Below, one piece after another: positions 33,572-41,057 of a stretch of 64,000 nucleotides of DNA. The stretch lies in the NCBI GenBank assembly GCA_964352785.1, contig CAYGTI010000005.1:1-64000 (forward strand). The letters run 5' to 3'. The position numbers and the translations under genes were made by a program. The stretch comes from JACOMS01 sp964352785. GTDB taxonomy: Bacteria; Pseudomonadota; Alphaproteobacteria; Caulobacterales; Maricaulaceae. Within the stretch, counting starts at the first letter, position 1, and each line of letters opens with the position of its first letter. The notes beneath the pieces were generated by a model, which was given only the letters and a program-made list of their open reading frames with translations, did no database searches and had not been told where the DNA came from.

Positions 33572-34911
33572 CGCACTAAGCGCGCACCGTCATCTGATCG
33601 CGGCAATATCGGAGGTATGCCGCCTTTTTCATGATCAACATTCACACGTACATTTGTTCGGCCAGCGAACTTAAGCCTGTAAGCAATAACTGACATGGCA
33701 GGCGACTCAGAGGCAACCGCATTTTCGCTGGTCACTAAAAGCTCATGATTAGGTAAATAAGCCGTTCCAACAATATGAAGGCCACCACCCGAGTTAATTT
33801 CAGAACGAGCAATAACTCGGTTAGGGCTTGGAGGAATTTTACCAAACACATAAGGCCAAAACTCTAAATATTTTTGCCAGAAGACCAAACCTGCTGTCAG
33901 GCCTGTTTTTGGCGCCTTAAGACTGACTTGGGCACCGTCTTCAATAATCAACCGGTTGTTTGTTCCCTTCAAAATGAAGGTGACGTCGTTTCCAACAACC
34001 GTCGCAAAGCGTGTGAATTTCAAATCACCCCAGACATGATAGACACCGGGTTTTAAAAAAACATTTGCGCCGTGAATTTCGAGGCCTCGGCAATAAATAC
34101 CCGGAGACAACATGGCGTCATCGGGAATAAGAACCTCGCCTGTGGCTGATTTCGCGAGTTGACTTTCAAGAACAGCAAGAGAGCCAGCTTGAGTATTGTT
34201 GCCATTTATAGTGACATTCTTGTTTTGATCGCACTGCTCTGCCGCTGGAGGAATGACAAGATCCGCATATGGATCTTCAATAGGTGTACAATCATTTTTA
34301 ACGTAAGGGTCAAAAACACCCTTACTACCGCCGACGCTACAAAATGTTTTCGCCATTGGCGGAAGCGCGACTTTGGAATGGAGCGACTGTGCGTGAGTAG
34401 AATTAGATTGCACGGTACACGCCGGGGCTGCAAATTTGGCAGAGTCTAAAAACTCAATTGCATTCTCCCCTATGGGGTCCAGTGCCATAACACAGACAAC
34501 ATCAGATTTTGTCAAAACGGCGGCCGTTTTTTTACTGACTTTTGATGTGTCGCGGCCAACGATTCCCCCAAACATTGTTGTAATTTCGGCCTCGCCCATA
34601 ATATCAACCCGCTCGCGAGTTGCGACAATGTCCAAGGTCACCGGAGCTTCGCCTAAATAGTTTTTATCAAAAACTTCCTGAGCAAAAGTCTTTCGCTCTT
34701 CATCCGTTAGTTTTCCGGGAATGACGGAGGCCAAAGCGGCCGTATCCATCGCAGCCAGCATGCCATCATTAGATTTAACTGCGCGGTTATGATCCAACGC
34801 ATAACCAACTGCCAGTGCCATGGGCACTGCTAATAAGGCAAGGTACATAGCAAATTGTCCGCTTGTATCTTGAAGATAACGGCGGAAGAGTTGGGTTGCT
34901 GTTTTTTTCAT
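33568..34911 (-). CDS. TadG-like pilus/Flp-associated protein
   Basis: About 447 aa from ATG 34911; an in-frame GTG at 34923 is the alternative, but GGGGAATACA supports the ATG. The N-terminus is the TadE/TadG-type membrane anchor: a basic patch, DTSGQFAMYLALLAVPMALAVGYALDHNRA (about 15-44), then mixed structure. The family has a 'putative Flp pilus-assembly TadE/G-like' N-terminal domain and a less conserved extracytoplasmic domain. There are no other tad genes nearby. A CtrA box lies upstream (34981-34995), as is common for pilus genes in Caulobacterales relatives. Confidence 0.8.
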   Translation of the reverse strand: MKKTATQLFRRYLQDTSGQFAMYLALLAVPMALAVGYALDHNRAVKSNDGMLAAMDTAALASVIPGKLTDEERKTFAQEVFDKNYLGEAPVTLDIVATRERVDIMGEAEITTMFGGIVGRDTSKVSKKTAAVLTKSDVVCVMALDPIGENAIEFLDSAKFAAPACTVQSNSTHAQSLHSKVALPPMAKTFCSVGGSKGVFDPYVKNDCTPIEDPYADLVIPPAAEQCDQNKNVTINGNNTQAGSLAVLESQLAKSATGEVLIPDDAMLSPGIYCRGLEIHGANVFLKPGVYHVWGDLKFTRFATVVGNDVTFILKGTNNRLIIEDGAQVSLKAPKTGLTAGLVFWQKYLEFWPYVFGKIPPSPNRVIARSEINSGGGLHIVGTAYLPNHELLVTSENAVASESPAMSVIAYRLKFAGRTNVRVNVDHEKGGIPPILPRSDDGARLVR

Positions 34912-35253
34912 TGTATTCCCCACAGAATGTTATGTGGGAACCATAAACTGAATATCTTAAAATCGTCTTTGGAAACATGTTTAAGGCAAACTTAAGCCTG
35001 CTTTGAGGTATAATTAAAGCAATTAACGAGGCGGGGCTTAAGCCTCCAACCAAGTTGCCTGCTGAATAAAATAACTTGGAGACAGGCGGTAGCGCGAATT
35101 CGACAAAACACCTTCGACGTCTTGAAAATTAGACTTGGCCAAGTTTAAGAAATTTAGTTGACTTTTTGAATATCTGCCAACGCCATATTGCATTGCATCC
35201 AATATGGAAACTCATGACGTCTTAGATATATAAACATAAAAAAGGAGAGTTTC
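34912..35253. other. 342-base intergenic region, divergent promoters with repeats
   Basis: Between the minus-strand TadG-like gene and the plus-strand DUF6249 gene. It holds a CtrA box (34981-34995), a GAGGC/GCCTC hairpin (35028-35046) around the palindrome GGCTTAAGCC, and four copies of a 7-base motif: CCAAGTT (35050-35056), AACTTGG (35073-35079), ACTTGG (35133-35138, one base short) and CCAAGTT (35139-35145). No coding frame is convincing here. AAAAAGGAGAG (35240-35250) is the ribosome-binding site for the DUF6249 gene. Confidence 0.6.
34981..34995. promoter_or_regulatory. CtrA-type box TTAA-N7-TTAA
   Basis: TTAAGGCAAACTTAA exactly matches the TTAA-N7-TTAA binding pattern of the cell-cycle regulator CtrA, 70 bases upstream of the TadG-like start. 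In Caulobacter, CtrA controls Flp pilus genes. Match by pattern only; the spacing to a -10/-35 was not established. Confidence 0.5.
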
Positions 35254-35622
35254 ATGGAAGATACAATTGCGATCATTAGCGTTTTTGGGGTGATCCCCTT
35301 AATTGTTTGGTTGGTGTATTTTTTTAGATCCAAAGCCCATGCCCGCGCATCCAACTTGGTAGATAAAATGATTGATCGTGGCGACGCAATCACGCCTGAA
35401 CTTGTCCGCACACTTGGTATTCGCAGCGATACGCAACATGGCGATCTGAAAACCGGAATGATTTTAATCGCCATAGCGCTCGCTCTCATCGTTTTTGGAC
35501 AGGTTGTGCCGGAAGAAGAAGCCGGGCCCATCACCGCTGGGCTTGCTATGTTCCCGCTTTTAGTTGGGATTGCCTACACAGCCTTCTGGTTTTTCTTTGG
35601 GCGTAAAACGCCCGTAAGCTAG
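35254..35622 (+). CDS. DUF6249 domain membrane protein
   Basis: A 122-aa protein with three membrane helices (about 3-25, 67-85 and 93-115) and a cytoplasmic loop with 'LVDKMIDRGDAITPELVRTLG'. This architecture fits the DUF6249 family. It is followed, with overlapping frames, by a sigma factor and a small membrane protein, an arrangement that suggests a membrane-linked sensor and signalling unit. Preceded by a strong ribosome-binding site (AAAAAGGAGAG). Function is not known. Confidence 0.85.
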   Translation: MEDTIAIISVFGVIPLIVWLVYFFRSKAHARASNLVDKMIDRGDAITPELVRTLGIRSDTQHGDLKTGMILIAIALALIVFGQVVPEEEAGPITAGLAMFPLLVGIAYTAFWFFFGRKTPVS

Positions 35623-35623
35623 C

Positions 35624-36112
35624 ATCCATACTACGTCTGCATTTACGGAACTTGTTCGCGCCCATCAGGGCGCGATCCGCGCATTCTTACATCGGCTCAC
35701 CCGCAATGGCGCGTTGGCAGATGATCTCGCGCAAACGGTTTTCCTAAAAGCCTTCGAAAAACAAGCCGGATTGCGAAAAGCGAGTTCAACAAGGGCTTGG
35801 CTTTTCCAGATAGCATACCGGGTTTTTCTCGATGAATTCCGCAAGACGGCCCGACGGCAAGGCTTAGCGCTAAAGCAGGTTGAGACTGAAAATAACTCGG
35901 TTTCCGATCCCGGACTTGCATTTGATATTGAAGCTGCCATGAACAGCCTACCCGAAGATTGCCGCGCGGTCGTTCTGCTTTGCCTCTCTCATGGGATGAG
36001 TCACAGCGAGACGGCAAAGATTACAGGGCTCCCTCTAGGTACCGTGAAGTCACACCTTTCTCGCGGAAAAACAAAATTACAGACTTTCCTTCGCGCTTAT
36101 GAGACAACATAA
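35624..36112 (+). CDS. ECF-type RNA polymerase sigma factor with an unusual start
   Basis: Sigma-70 family protein: region 2 (TELVRAHQGAIRAFL...ADDLAQTVFLKAFEK, positions about 8-50) and region 4 (SLPEDCRAVVLLCLSHGMSHSETA, then GTVKSHLSRGKTKLQ). The sigma region 2 homology begins well upstream of the only standard in-frame start, TTG at 35714, which would cut off region 2.1. The frame is open back to 35618; the sole near-cognate start is ATC at 35624, two bases after the DUF6249 stop. I list the full homologous extent. It may start at ATC, at TTG (132 aa), or be a damaged gene. Overlaps the next gene's ATG (TAATG). Confidence 0.75.
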   Translation: MHTTSAFTELVRAHQGAIRAFLHRLTRNGALADDLAQTVFLKAFEKQAGLRKASSTRAWLFQIAYRVFLDEFRKTARRQGLALKQVETENNSVSDPGLAFDIEAAMNSLPEDCRAVVLLCLSHGMSHSETAKITGLPLGTVKSHLSRGKTKLQTFLRAYETT

Positions 36113-36438
36113 TGATAATAATGACACACTCGGAAAATAATGATTTTAGAGACATACTTAGCTCTTATGCGGCACCTCTTGAAGACGAAGGATTCACCGA
36201 CAGCGTCTTATTGGCTCTACAAACGAAACAACAAACTTTGCGGCTTTTACGGTTCTCATTCTTAGCCTCAGGGTCTTTTTTGGGCGGCATGATGGCAGCA
36301 ACGCAAGCCAAACCTGCTTTTCAGATGCTCTCTACGGTCTCTATACCCGCGGAACCCATTTGGATCTCCGCCTTAGCTATGCTTTTCGGGTTTGTGGTTT
36401 GGGCGACGATTGATAATAGAGGCATAAGTTTGCCTTAA
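36112..36438 (+). CDS. Small membrane protein, possible anti-sigma partner
   Basis: A 108-aa protein (or 105 aa from ATG 36121). N-terminal cytoplasmic part (about 1-40, 'DFRDILSSYAAPLEDEGFTDSVLLALQ'), two membrane helices (about 47-63 and 82-101). The ATG overlaps the sigma-factor stop (TAATG), which is typical of an anti-sigma factor or of a membrane protein regulating a sigma factor. No zinc (HxxxCxxC) motif is present, so a ZAS-type anti-sigma is excluded. Role is inferred from position only. Confidence 0.75.
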   Translation: MIIMTHSENNDFRDILSSYAAPLEDEGFTDSVLLALQTKQQTLRLLRFSFLASGSFLGGMMAATQAKPAFQMLSTVSIPAEPIWISALAMLFGFVVWATIDNRGISLP

Positions 36439-36462
36439 TGTGTTACCTTGACCGGAGTTTAT

Positions 36463-37278
36463 GTGACGTCTCTTTTTTCTACAGCTGATTTTATCATCCG
36501 CCCCGGTTCTGATTTTGACTTGTCGACGCACCCCACGCGCGTCGATTATTTTGAAACGAAACGCGCGGCAAAGGGGTTTACTAAAGATAACGCCAAAGAG
36601 ATTTCAGATCTCACGCACCGCCTTTACGGCGAAGCGAGCCGAAGTCTTTTGATCGTTCTGCAAGGCATGGATACATCAGGCAAAGATAGCACAACGGCAG
36701 CGTTATTTGACCACACGCCGCCGCTCAATGTCACAGTCGCCAGCTTCAAAGCACCCAGTAAAACCGAGCTCGCGCATGACTATCTCTGGCGGGTTCATAA
36801 CGTGTGCCCCAAAAAGGGCAACATTACCGTGTTTAACCGCTCGCACTACGAAGATGTTCTCGTGGTCAAAGTTAGAGAGTTTGCGTCCGCAGGAGCCATT
36901 GAGCAGCGCTATGAGCAAATCAACCAGTTTGAGAAACATCTTGTCCAAAACGGCACAGTAATTCTAAAGTTCATGCTCAATATATCATATGAAACACAAG
37001 GCGAGCGATTGCGCGAGCGGCTCGAGCAGCCTCATAAGCGCTGGAAGTTCAATCCGGGTGATCTTGAAGACCGGAAACTGTGGCCGGAATTTATGGCGGC
37101 TTATGAGACAATGGCGGCGCGGACATCAACCGATCATGCGCCGTGGCATATTATTCCCTCGGATTCGCGTTCCACCCGCAAAGCCATAATCACCGATATT
37201 GTACTCAAAAAGCTTCAAGAGATGAACCCGCAATACCCGGATCCCGGGTACCGTCCAAGCGATTATCAGATCGTTTAA
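36463..37278 (+). CDS. ppk2: Polyphosphate kinase 2 family protein
   Basis: About 271 aa from GTG 36463, chosen because CGGAG lies five bases upstream; a TTG at 36448 is an alternative. P-loop kinase with Walker A GMDTSGKDS (68-76) and the Walker B/lid region VFNRSHYEDV (123-132). Overall 'PPK2' fold. PPK2 enzymes move phosphate between polyphosphate and nucleotides (AMP, ADP or GDP); the class cannot be set from sequence alone. With ppk1 and ppx in the same window this gives three polyphosphate enzymes. A terminator follows. Confidence 0.94.
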   Translation: MTSLFSTADFIIRPGSDFDLSTHPTRVDYFETKRAAKGFTKDNAKEISDLTHRLYGEASRSLLIVLQGMDTSGKDSTTAALFDHTPPLNVTVASFKAPSKTELAHDYLWRVHNVCPKKGNITVFNRSHYEDVLVVKVREFASAGAIEQRYEQINQFEKHLVQNGTVILKFMLNISYETQGERLRERLEQPHKRWKFNPGDLEDRKLWPEFMAAYETMAARTSTDHAPWHIIPSDSRSTRKAIITDIVLKKLQEMNPQYPDPGYRPSDYQIV

Positions 37279-37303
37279 CTCGTTTCGGGATTAGTTTACC
37301 CAA

Positions 37304-37336
37304 ACAAAAAAAAGCCCGACATGTGCCGGGCTTTTT
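37304..37336. terminator. Bidirectional intrinsic terminator
   Basis: AAAGCCCG (37311-37318) pairs with CGGGCTTT (37327-37334) over an 8-base loop; an A run precedes and a T run follows, so it works on both strands. It lies 25 bases after the ppk2 stop and 20 bases beyond the stop of the small minus-strand gene at 37356. Confidence 0.9.
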
Positions 37337-37355
37337 CATAAGGCTATACACGGCA

Positions 37356-37514
37356 CTAAATCGCGCGGTTACTCCGGCGATCACGACGCATATTGCGGCG
37401 CGCAATCAGTGTTTTTTGTCCGCGGTCACGTTTGCTTTGCGCGCCCTCGAATGTCGGGGTGAACGTGCGAGGCTCTGTGGAAATAAATTCAGTTCCGTTA
37501 AAAAATGTTGTCAT
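37356..37514 (-). CDS. Small basic protein, 52 aa
   Basis: ATG at 37514, stop at 37356, with an AAAAAAGGAG ribosome-binding site six bases before the ATG. The product is Arg/Lys-rich in its second half (QSKRDRGQKTLIARRNMRRDRRSNRAI) after a Thr/Phe-rich head. It is flanked by a bidirectional terminator (37304-37336) and an upstream CtrA-like box (37634-37648). Codon context and signals look genuine, though I recognise no family; a nucleic-acid or ribosome-binding role is conceivable. Confidence 0.7.
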   Translation of the reverse strand: MTTFFNGTEFISTEPRTFTPTFEGAQSKRDRGQKTLIARRNMRRDRRSNRAI

Positions 37515-37822
37515 GGCAAGCTCCTTTTTTCTGGCCTATTCCGTTTTATAACTTGGCTTATATTTATGAAATTAAAGCCGAAAACGGAATAGACAGAGCT
37601 GCTGTCCAAGGTATGCAGAATTGCATAGCTATATTAACCATTGATTTATTCTGGATTAAAATGAGACAAAATGTACGGCGCTTAAAGTAAACAATAAGCT
37701 ACCAAGATAAATTTGTGCAGGCTTGAACAAAAAAGCCGCCAACCCGGTGAGGGTGGCGGCTGTTAAAGTTTGGTTATTGCGCGCTTGGATTATACATGAA
37801 AATCCAAGGCGCGTGAGCCTGT
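37515..37822. other. 308-base intergenic region with promoter box and terminator
   Basis: Between the small 52-aa gene and the Kbp-like gene, both on minus. It holds a CtrA-like box TTAACCATTGATTTA (37634-37648; TTAA-N7-TTTA, one mismatch) upstream of the small gene, an AT-rich stretch, and the Kbp-like gene's terminator (37730-37761). No further coding frame convinces. Confidence 0.55.
37730..37761 (-). terminator. Intrinsic terminator after the Kbp-like gene
   Basis: On the minus strand AGCCGCCA plus CCC (37761-37751) pairs with GGG plus TGGCGGCT (37745-37734), with one bulged base, and is followed by TTTTTTG. It lies about 61 bases past the stop of the LysM/BON gene. Confidence 0.85.
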
Positions 37823-38278
37823 TTAAGAATTTGCCGTAGCAATAGCGGGGATTCGCAGAACTTGACCGGGATAGATTTTATCGGGATCAGAGAGCATAGG
37901 CTTGTTGGCTTCGAAAATTTCCGGGTAAAGGCGCCATGTGCCGTAATATGTCTTGGAAATCGCTGAGAGCGTATCGCCGGAGGCCACCGTATGAAATTGT
38001 GAGGCGCGGCCAGAGACATTCACATCTGCTTCGTCAGTTACGCCGCCAACGCCCTCAACATTCCCGACGGCCAAGATGATTTTTTCTTTCATTTCCTGTG
38101 AGACAGCCTTGCCTTTCACCGACACATTGCCCTCATCATCCACGTGAATGTCTACGCCTGTTGTATCAAGGCCCAGGTCATCAGCTTCTTTTTTAAGGGT
38201 TTTTTCCGCGTCTTTGCCTTTAAAAATTTTCCCGAGGCCACGGCCAGCCGCCTTCACAAATGGAATCATTCCAAACAT
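37823..38278 (-). CDS. kbp: BON-LysM protein, potassium-binding protein Kbp-like
   Basis: A 151-aa protein with a BON domain (about 22-90, VDIHVDDEGNVSVKGKAVSQEMKEKIILAVGNVEGVGGV by position) and a C-terminal LysM domain (about 94-144: HTVASGDTLSAISKTYYG...YPGQVLRIP). Same length and order as E. coli Kbp/YgaU, a cytoplasmic K+-binding protein. No signal peptide, which agrees with a cytoplasmic location despite LysM. Followed by a strong terminator; the VOC gene lies upstream on the same strand. Confidence 0.93.
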   Translation of the reverse strand: MFGMIPFVKAAGRGLGKIFKGKDAEKTLKKEADDLGLDTTGVDIHVDDEGNVSVKGKAVSQEMKEKIILAVGNVEGVGGVTDEADVNVSGRASQFHTVASGDTLSAISKTYYGTWRLYPEIFEANKPMLSDPDKIYPGQVLRIPAIATANS

Positions 38279-38304
38279 AATTTACTCCTAAGCTGCAGTT
38301 CGCC

Positions 38305-38664
38305 CTATGCTTCCTGCCATAATTCTATTTTTATACCTTCGGGGTCAATAAACCAGCCAAAAATACCGTATTCTGTATCTTCGACCTCGCCAATCACGGT
38401 TGCGCCGCCTTTTTTGGCTTTCTCTATAAGGCCGCGCACGTCATCGACCCGTAAATTTATCATAAACCGCTCAGATGACGGCTCAAGGTAAGACGAATCG
38501 CTTTTAAACGGGCTCATTATCGTTCGCCCCGCCCCGTCAGAAGCCCACTCCATAGAGCCCCATGCGGCGACATCCACCCCCATATGCTTTCCCCACCACG
38601 CCCGGTACGCCTCAACATCTGCGCATTTAAAGAAGACGCCGCCTAAACCTAGAATTTTTGCCAT
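38305..38664 (-). CDS. VOC (glyoxalase/bleomycin-resistance) family protein
   Basis: A 119-aa single-module VOC protein: KILGLGGVFFKCADVEAYRAWWGKHMG opening beta-alpha-beta, and a second half ending YGIFGWFIDPEGIKIELWQ, with metal-ligand glutamate positions as in glyoxalase I-like folds. Substrate cannot be told; candidates include small electrophiles. It is separated by 26 bases from the Kbp-like gene downstream on the same strand, so co-transcription is likely. Confidence 0.9.
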   Translation of the reverse strand: MAKILGLGGVFFKCADVEAYRAWWGKHMGVDVAAWGSMEWASDGAGRTIMSPFKSDSSYLEPSSERFMINLRVDDVRGLIEKAKKGGATVIGEVEDTEYGIFGWFIDPEGIKIELWQEA

Positions 38665-38824
38665 AAATGATGTTCCCGTTTTTATTTATTCCTATAAGAT
38701 ATGAATAGAGCATCATCCGGCCCTTGATGTCAAAACCTATGCATCCACGTATATCTTTCATGCAAGCAGTCACTTTTTTAAAATCCGGCTTGCAGGGACT
38801 CATGACGGCGCTTAAACGGCTTGT

Positions 38825-40195
38825 ATGACACAAAAAATGCCTTCGGCCCCGGCCTCACCAATTATTGAAAACAAAGCGCAGATGATTGATCGTCTCGCAT
38901 CCGGGAATAAACCCAAGGATCAGTGGCGGATTGGCACAGAGCACGAGAAAATCGGGTTCTGCCTCTCGAAAAAAACACCCCTGCCCTATGAGGGTGACTG
39001 CTCAATTAAGACAATGCTTGAGGGCTTGCAGCGCTTTGATTGGGAGCCCGTCCTAGAGGACGGCAATATTATCGCGTTAAAACGTGATGGGGCCTCCGTT
39101 TCGCTAGAACCCGGCGGACAGCTAGAGCTATCCGGCGCGCCGCTGGAATATGTCCACCAAACATGCGGCGAAGTAAACCGTCACCTGCGCGAAGTCAAAG
39201 AAGTCGCTGACGAAATGGGCGCGGGCTTTTTGTCGCTTGGGTTCCGCCCGGATACAAAGCTCGAAGACGTGCCGGTTATGCCCAAAGGGCGCTACGGCAT
39301 TATGCGGGCCTATATGCCAAAGGTCGGGACTCACGGTTTGGAAATGATGTTTCGAACCTGCACAGTTCAAACAAACCTCGATTTTTCCTCTGAAGCCGAC
39401 ATGGTCAAAAAACTACGTGTCAGTTTAGCCTTGCAGCCCATAGCGACAGCCTTGTTCGCAAATTCACCGTTCACTGACGGCGTACCCAACGGTTATAAAT
39501 CATACCGCTCGCGCATCTGGCTGGACACGGACGCTGACCGCACAGGCATGCTGCCCTTTGCCTTTGATGAGGGCTTCGGGTTTGAGCAATATGTTGATTA
39601 CGCGCTGGATGTGCCCATGTACTTTGCCTATCGAAATGACGATTATCTCGATGTCAGCGGAAAATCGTTTAAAGATTTCCTGGATGGTAAGCTCGATATT
39701 CTTCCCGGCGAAAAACCAACGATTTCAGATTTCGACGATCATATCTCCACAATTTTCCCGGAAGTCCGCCTGAAAACATTTCTTGAAATGCGCGGCGCAG
39801 ATACGGGCCCATGGGGAGAACTTTGCGCGCTACCCGCTTTTTGGGTCGGGCTTTTATATGATCAATCCGCGCTGGATGCGGCGTGGGACTTTATCAATGA
39901 CTGGACCGCCGAAGAGCGCGATCAAATGAGATTTGACGTACCCCGGCTCGGCCTGCAAACACCATTCAGAACAACAACGCTGCAAGACCTCGCAAAAGAA
40001 GTTTTAAAGATTAGCCGCGCCGGCCTAAATGCCCGAAACAAATTTAATGCACACGGCGAGAACGAAACGGTCTTTTTGCAAGAACTTGACGAAATGGCCC
40101 GAACAGGAAAATCGAATGCGGATATCCTGATTGAAAAATATGCCGGAGATTGGGACGGAGATATTATGCAAGCCTATAAAGACTGCATTTATTAA
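38825..40195 (+). CDS. gshA: Glutamate-cysteine ligase, plant/alphaproteobacterial type
   Basis: A 456-aa GCL of the class found in plants and alphaproteobacteria. Motifs: WRIGTEHEKIGF (about 35-46), DGNIIALKRDGASVSLEPGGQLELSGAP (about 80-107) and FRTCTVQTNLDFSSE (about 177-191). It makes gamma-glutamylcysteine, the first step of glutathione synthesis. Start ATG 38825. In rhizobia gshA is near rsmE/ubiA; here it is about 28 kb away. Confidence 0.96.
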   Translation: MTQKMPSAPASPIIENKAQMIDRLASGNKPKDQWRIGTEHEKIGFCLSKKTPLPYEGDCSIKTMLEGLQRFDWEPVLEDGNIIALKRDGASVSLEPGGQLELSGAPLEYVHQTCGEVNRHLREVKEVADEMGAGFLSLGFRPDTKLEDVPVMPKGRYGIMRAYMPKVGTHGLEMMFRTCTVQTNLDFSSEADMVKKLRVSLALQPIATALFANSPFTDGVPNGYKSYRSRIWLDTDADRTGMLPFAFDEGFGFEQYVDYALDVPMYFAYRNDDYLDVSGKSFKDFLDGKLDILPGEKPTISDFDDHISTIFPEVRLKTFLEMRGADTGPWGELCALPAFWVGLLYDQSALDAAWDFINDWTAEERDQMRFDVPRLGLQTPFRTTTLQDLAKEVLKISRAGLNARNKFNAHGENETVFLQELDEMARTGKSNADILIEKYAGDWDGDIMQAYKDCIY

Positions 40196-40372
40196 CGCAT
40201 GTCAGATTTAGGCTGTCCGAAAAGCATATCATAAAATAGGTGAATCACGGCCTTTTTCGGTCGCTTTATTCATGCCTTATTAACTGCCTTTCTTAGCCTT
40301 CTTTCAATCAAGATTGAGGAACCCTAAAGACCGCTTTAACGGGATATCAAACCCCGCATGCCATAAACCTGC

Positions 40373-40636
40373 ATGGATAAAAATACGCTACAAATGGTTG
40401 GGACGTGGGCAAAGTCTAGGGTGGCCTCGGGGGAGGAGCCGCCCTGGACGTTCCACAAACTTAAACAGCTTGCTGACATCACAGAAACCCTTGCTGCGAG
40501 CATGGATGCCGTCGTTGGGATCGATACAAGCACGCCGCATAAAGCTGCGACTTGCATGGATGCCGGGTCTAATATTGTTCAAATAGATAGTTTTCGGCCG
40601 CCCAAATCTGAGCCTGAGGTATTGTTACCAGCCTAA
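40373..40636 (+). CDS. Hypothetical protein, 87 aa
   Basis: A possible gene in the 434-base stretch after gshA. The product, beginning MDKNTLQMVGTWAKSRVASG, is moderately acidic with no membrane helix or known motif ('FHKLKQLADITETLAASMDAVVGI' is predicted helical). No ribosome-binding site is evident, and open minus-strand frames overlap it, so it may be spurious. Its last four bases overlap the end of the convergent gene at 40633. The 5' part of the gap (40196-40372) holds nothing recognisable. Confidence 0.35.
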   Translation: MDKNTLQMVGTWAKSRVASGEEPPWTFHKLKQLADITETLAASMDAVVGIDTSTPHKAATCMDAGSNIVQIDSFRPPKSEPEVLLPA

Positions 40637-41025
40637 GAAAAGGGCGAGCGCGCCGCTATGGGCGTGGCTTCAGACGCACGTTCCTTGATGAGCGGTTGGA
40701 ACTGCCGCGTCAGATATTCACAAACACCGTCACGCTGCGCCGCGTCAGCGACCTCTGTCCATGTGACCATCAAGGGGCCTTCGCTCGAATATCGCATAAT
40801 TTGTAGATTAAGTTTGTGAGCCGTGAGACGCCCGGCAACATTACCTTGCCCAACGCGCACAATGCGGGGGTTTTCTCCACCGTGCCAGATCATATACACG
40901 CCCGTCGCGTGAATATGTGTCAAATCCAAATCGGAAAGGTTTAACCACTTACCATCAAGACTTTTTACCCAGCTAAGTTGCAACACGCGAATCACTCCCT
41001 GATTGGAGAATAAACTCGCATGCAA
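40633..41025 (-). CDS. GIY-YIG nuclease-like small protein
   Basis: A 130-aa protein with 'TGVYMIWHGGENPRIVRVGQGNVAGRLTAHKLN' (about 41-73), which follows the GIY-YIG pattern: GVY for GIY, V-G-Q in place of YIG, then Arg (GRL) and His/Lys. A later Glu (CEYLTRQFQPLIKER) could be the metal ligand. This resembles minimal GIY-YIG domains without other domains. Function is unknown; catalytic competence is not assured because the second tyrosine is replaced. Confidence 0.6.
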   Translation of the reverse strand: MHASLFSNQGVIRVLQLSWVKSLDGKWLNLSDLDLTHIHATGVYMIWHGGENPRIVRVGQGNVAGRLTAHKLNLQIMRYSSEGPLMVTWTEVADAAQRDGVCEYLTRQFQPLIKERASEATPIAARSPFS

Positions 41026-41057
41026 AACGCCTCTTTGTCAAAGGCCAGAGAACTGGC

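Noticed and set aside
40336..40582. Two minus-strand frames in the gap after gshA.
   Set aside because: They overlap each other and the plus-strand candidate, and have no ribosome-binding sites or known motifs.
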